A stretch of 49,391 nucleotides of DNA from Formosa sp. (GTDB lineage Bacteria; Bacteroidota; Bacteroidia; Flavobacteriales; Flavobacteriaceae): positions 1-49,391 of the forward strand of contig JABHDE010000015.1 in assembly GCA_018673215.1 (NCBI GenBank), in the 5' to 3' direction. The notes beneath the pieces were generated by a model. That model was not told the origin of the DNA, ran no database searches, and saw only the letters and a program-made list of their open reading frames with translations. Below are positions 46,452 through 49,391 of the stretch, piece by piece. Every line of letters starts with the position of its first letter. Position 1 is the stretch's first letter. Made by a program: the position numbers and the translations under genes.

Positions 46452-47434
46452 AGTACCATCAAATTGCAGCCTCTGATGTCGGACTGATCAAAGCGTCCTA
46501 AGATTTCAAAACGACCGTCAGATTTAATTTTACCCAAATCTTGAGTGGCAATAAACGCACAGGAATTGATGTTAGCTAGGTCAATGATATTCACACCACC
46601 AGACCTTTCAATCGGCTGAATGCTCAATGCATCTTCCGGATCTCTTGTTAGAACTTTCATCCATGGAGGGGTTTCAAAAACGCCTTCTCCTTTAGAATAG
46701 GCTTGTGACAACAGTTCTGTCATGCCATATTCGCTATGAATAGCATCCACGCCAAATCCTTGTTTTAAAAGTGCATGCAACTCCGATTTTACAAGCTCTT
46801 TTCGTTGGCCTTTCATACCGCCCGTTTCCATGACGATGGTATGTTTTAAGTTGAATGAATGTAGTTCAATTAAATCTAATAAGGCATATGACACTCCTAT
46901 AAGGATCGTTTTTTGACCTTTAGCCTCTAGGCTAATGAGCGTATCTTTCAAGGCTTCTAAATCGTGCAAATAAAATCCACTTTCAGCCTGTTTGGACTGT
47001 ACAATCATATCATTTGCCATATACACTAAAGACGAACCTTCACGTTCTAGATAAGAAGGCAGTAAAGCCAATACCGTATAATCTCTGATATTTCCATAAA
47101 AGGATTGAAATCCTTTTCTAAAGCTATGTTTATAAACATTTAGATCACTCACATGGTGTTTACTCAATACACTTCCTGTGGTTCCGCTACTTGTAAAAAT
47201 GGCTTCCGCAGCTTTGTTAGTAGATGCAATAGTATGGGTTTTAAAAAACTCAATCGGTAAAAATGGAATTTGCTCTATAGAGTTGATGTCACTCGGGTGT
47301 TTATACAGTAAATCACAAAAAGATCGATACACAGGATTGTGTTCAAATTGAAATTTGAATATTTCTAAAGCGGTGGTTGTAAATTCGGCTTCGGATTGAA
47401 TGTTGAAAATTGAATTTATACTTTGCATGTACAT
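46448..47434 (-). CDS. LuxE/PaaK-family acyltransferase-like (acyl-protein synthetase)
   Basis: LuxE-type proteins form an acyl-adenylate and pass the acyl group to a protein thiol; flavobacterial members act in unknown pathways, with no lux genes here. I choose ATG 47434 ([20 protein letters not shown], 328 residues; 47428 is also possible), since the longer frame begins at TTG inside the -7 element. Landmarks are [13 protein letters not shown], the nucleotide loop [27 protein letters not shown] and [15 protein letters not shown]. The end is [16 protein letters not shown]. Confidence 0.88.
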   Translation of the reverse strand: MYMQSINSIFNIQSEAEFTTTALEIFKFQFEHNPVYRSFCDLLYKHPSDINSIEQIPFLPIEFFKTHTIASTNKAAEAIFTSSGTTGSVLSKHHVSDLNVYKHSFRKGFQSFYGNIRDYTVLALLPSYLEREGSSLVYMANDMIVQSKQAESGFYLHDLEALKDTLISLEAKGQKTILIGVSYALLDLIELHSFNLKHTIVMETGGMKGQRKELVKSELHALLKQGFGVDAIHSEYGMTELLSQAYSKGEGVFETPPWMKVLTRDPEDALSIQPIERSGGVNIIDLANINSCAFIATQDLGKIKSDGRFEILGRFDQSDIRGCNLMVL

Positions 47435-47446
47435 TGTCTTGCAATA

Positions 47447-47454
47447 CAAAAATA
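47447..47454 (-). promoter_or_regulatory. -7 element for the LuxE-like gene
   Basis: On the minus strand TATTTTTG is a full TAnnTTTG match, 12 bp before the ATG at 47434. It lies just downstream of the T9SS gene's terminator. Confidence 0.6.
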
Positions 47455-47463
47455 GCTAAAAAT

Positions 47464-47497
47464 AAAAAGAGCGTTGCCAACTAGCAACGCTCTTTTT
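47464..47497 (-). terminator. Terminator after the lamin-tail gene
   Basis: AAAAAGAGCGTTGC (47464-47477) and GCAACGCTCTTTTT (47484-47497) form a perfect 14-bp stem with a 6-base loop. Its A/T ends make it bidirectional in form. It lies 18 bp past the stop of the minus-strand gene. Confidence 0.93.
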
Positions 47498-47515
47498 AAA
47501 GAATTTATTTTTTGA

Positions 47516-49357
47516 TTACTGAATAATCAATTTTTTAGTGATTGTTGCTTCGCCTTGGGTCAGCTTCACAATATAAACCCCAGTATTAAGGCTTGATACG
47601 TCTAAGCGTCCATTAACAACTGCTGCATTGACGACTTGCTTGCCTAGGACATCAAATACATTGGCTTGAATAGCTCCAGATCCAGTTGATGAGATGTTTA
47701 CAAAACCACTCTTTGCTGGGTTAGGGTATAATTTAAATGCATTCGAAATAAAATCTTCGTTAGATAATGTATCTGGAGTTACTGCAGCATAAGAAGTTCC
47801 AATACGTAATTCATCAAATAAGATAGAGGGAGTTTCACCAGCACTGTCTTGTCTTATAATAAAACGATCGATAGTAGCAGCGGGGGTGCCATCCGTTTCT
47901 GAAAAATCTGGTGTGGGTTCTGTCCCAGCAAATGAAGTTGGGTTAACCCATCCTTTTACGGTTCCTACACCTGGTGCATAACTTAACACTATTAAAACAG
48001 TATCTCCAACGTTATATGTTCCGGCAAAAACGGCACCAGAAGAAGCATTGGTAATTGATATTTCGTAAGTGGTGCCAACAGGATCGGTGTTTGGATGAGC
48101 CCAAACTCTTGTGTCAAAAGTAGAATCTCCCTCAGCTAGTGCAGCAAAATAGCCTCCATCTGTTAGGTCTGTAATACTAGATTGATCTGTTATGTTAAAA
48201 AGAAATGAAGCGTATACTTCACCTGAAGTTACTCCTGTAAATTCAATTTTGTTGTCAATTCCACTTCCATCAAAGCTAATATGATTTCCTGTTTGAGCAG
48301 CAAGTCCTGTGTAAGATAGCCCGCCTGGCCCACCAATCAGGACATTATCTCCGCTGTAAAAGCCGGTCCAATTTGTTTGATCATCAAGGTTTGCACCTAC
48401 AGTATAATCAAATGCCTCATAAAGCGGTAATTCAAGTGCAGGCTCACAGTCTGCCGAGAAAATAGTGTAATCTACATTACAAATATTTCCTTCTGTAACG
48501 TTTATAATTACATCTGTTCCCTCAGCAACTCCTGTTACCGTAATGGTGCCTGTTGCATCTGTCGTGGGATCTCCAGCACTCAAATCAACGGTTCCAGAGT
48601 CGGCTGTTACTATGAAAGTTCCATTACCACCTCCAGAGAAATTTATTGTAGCAGTGTATGTGTCAACGCTGGCTGTTATGGCATCACAAACTACAGAAGG
48701 TGATGTTAAAGAAAAATCACAAGTTGGAGTTCCCCATTGTCCTGGATCAAAATCAGCTGGCGCAGTTCTAGGTGCATTAACGTGTGATGTACAGTCAGCT
48801 ACAGTTGAATCTGCCCAAACGTTCCATTCAGTTTCATTAAATGCTGTAGCACCAGTAGTTACAGTGGTCAGACGTTCAGCTCTACCATCTTCATACTCAG
48901 CACAAGTTCCAGAATTGTCTGTATTAGTATCTGCTTGAAAATCATAAACTCCGTAAAAATCTACAATTGTATCAGCTCCATTAACCAAAGCTAAATCATC
49001 ATCGCCATTGCTTCCAGCAACCCCATTATTAATGTTGTCAAGCAGGTCTGGAGCAAATCCATACACGGTTTCAAAACTTCCAGAAACGAAATCGTATCCA
49101 ATTAAATAAAATGAGCCAGCTGCGATTGTTCCTGTTAAATCTAAACTTATGTTGACTCCAGAATTACCATTAAGGTATTTGTCAATTTGCCAGCCATTTC
49201 CTTCTGTAAAATCTACATCTGTGGCTCCAGCATTATAAAGTTCAATGAATCTTGCGTTTGCATTATTATTTGGATCCGCAATTTCAGTAATAAAGACCTG
49301 CCCAAAAGACAAGCTTGTAATTGTAAGTGTTAGTATTAAAACGTAAATTTTTTTCAT
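47516..49357 (-). CDS. Secreted lamin-tail-domain protein with type IX sorting signal
   Basis: An exported, probably cell-surface or secreted protein of unknown function. The 613-residue protein has a signal peptide (MKKIYVLILTLTITSLSFGQ). A lamin-tail domain follows at about residues 22-160 (FITEIADPNNNANARFIELY). A beta-rich middle (about residues 210-300) contains a domain with VVCDAITASVDTYTATINFSG. A concanavalin-like region lies at about residues 315-530. The Por secretion C-terminal domain is at about residues 540-613 (FKLYPNPAKSGFVNISSTG, then GVYIVKLTQGEATITKKLII). Type IX machinery is not in the window. Codon and base use resemble the neighbours. Confidence 0.92.
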   Translation of the reverse strand: MKKIYVLILTLTITSLSFGQVFITEIADPNNNANARFIELYNAGATDVDFTEGNGWQIDKYLNGNSGVNISLDLTGTIAAGSFYLIGYDFVSGSFETVYGFAPDLLDNINNGVAGSNGDDDLALVNGADTIVDFYGVYDFQADTNTDNSGTCAEYEDGRAERLTTVTTGATAFNETEWNVWADSTVADCTSHVNAPRTAPADFDPGQWGTPTCDFSLTSPSVVCDAITASVDTYTATINFSGGGNGTFIVTADSGTVDLSAGDPTTDATGTITVTGVAEGTDVIINVTEGNICNVDYTIFSADCEPALELPLYEAFDYTVGANLDDQTNWTGFYSGDNVLIGGPGGLSYTGLAAQTGNHISFDGSGIDNKIEFTGVTSGEVYASFLFNITDQSSITDLTDGGYFAALAEGDSTFDTRVWAHPNTDPVGTTYEISITNASSGAVFAGTYNVGDTVLIVLSYAPGVGTVKGWVNPTSFAGTEPTPDFSETDGTPAATIDRFIIRQDSAGETPSILFDELRIGTSYAAVTPDTLSNEDFISNAFKLYPNPAKSGFVNISSTGSGAIQANVFDVLGKQVVNAAVVNGRLDVSSLNTGVYIVKLTQGEATITKKLIIQ

Positions 49358-49391
49358 AGTTTAATGGTATTGGTTAATATTATTACTTCAA

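Noticed and set aside
47435-47449. TTG start for the LuxE-like gene
   Set aside because: It falls within the -7 element TATTTTTG; a downstream ATG is available at 47434.
48543-48938. 131-codon plus-strand open frame
   Set aside because: It is antisense to the T9SS lamin-tail gene, with a low-complexity shadow composition, and shows no promoter or ribosome site of its own.

Overview
The window is chromosomal DNA from an AT-rich member of the Bacteroidota, most likely a marine-type Flavobacteriaceae. Three things support this: the Bacteroidota -7 promoter motif TAnnTTTG lies in front of many genes; the last gene ends in a type IX secretion (Por) sorting domain; and the gene order is the familiar flavobacterial one (rpsK-rpsD-rpoA-rplQ-carA-eno-gltA, then a division/cell-wall cluster mraZ to ftsZ without murF or ddl). 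No species can be named from sequence alone. Almost everything is core housekeeping DNA.

Layout. 1-2.7 kb: end of the ribosomal protein/RNA polymerase alpha operon, closed by a strong terminator. 2.7-10.5 kb: carA (interrupted by one in-frame TAG), eno, gltA, two guanidine-modifying-fold hydrolases (DDAH-like and CtlX-like) and argS. 10.5-13.6 kb: SprT-like protein, GDP-mannose pyrophosphorylase and a DUF389 membrane protein. 13.6-18.3 kb: Mla-type ABC ATPase and permease, a PafA-like phosphatase, engB and an alpha/beta hydrolase. 18.3-34 kb: the dcw cluster, mraZ-rsmH-ftsL-ftsI-murE-mraY-murD-ftsW-murG-murC-ftsQ-ftsA-ftsZ, tightly packed with 1-20 bp overlaps, preceded by three perfect 10-bp direct repeats that look like the MraZ operator. 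34-36 kb: yqeY, tRNA-Arg(TCG) and a small accessory patch. 36-49.4 kb: galE, apt, a 51-aa small gene, a Na+/Ca2+-type exchanger, a Cys-rich mini-protein, a lipoprotein, hemD, DUF4271, a polyprenol-phosphate mannosyltransferase, pyrC, DUF4296, an epimerase, tyrS, a LuxE-like acyltransferase and a T9SS-exported lamin-tail protein.

The most unusual material is the 1.4 kb between tRNA-Arg and galE. It holds a phage-type divergent regulator pair (an intact 83-aa small protein on the minus strand and a helix-turn-helix repressor on the plus strand carrying a one-base frameshift), a perfect palindrome between them, a second small gene with its own one-base frameshift, and paired hairpins just after the tRNA. 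I read it as the decayed remnant of a mobile element's switch region at a tRNA locus; no integrase or convincing attachment duplication is visible. With the carA stop codon, the window carries three single-site lesions, so sequencing error must be excluded before calling decay. I see no CRISPR array, IS transposase or defence system.
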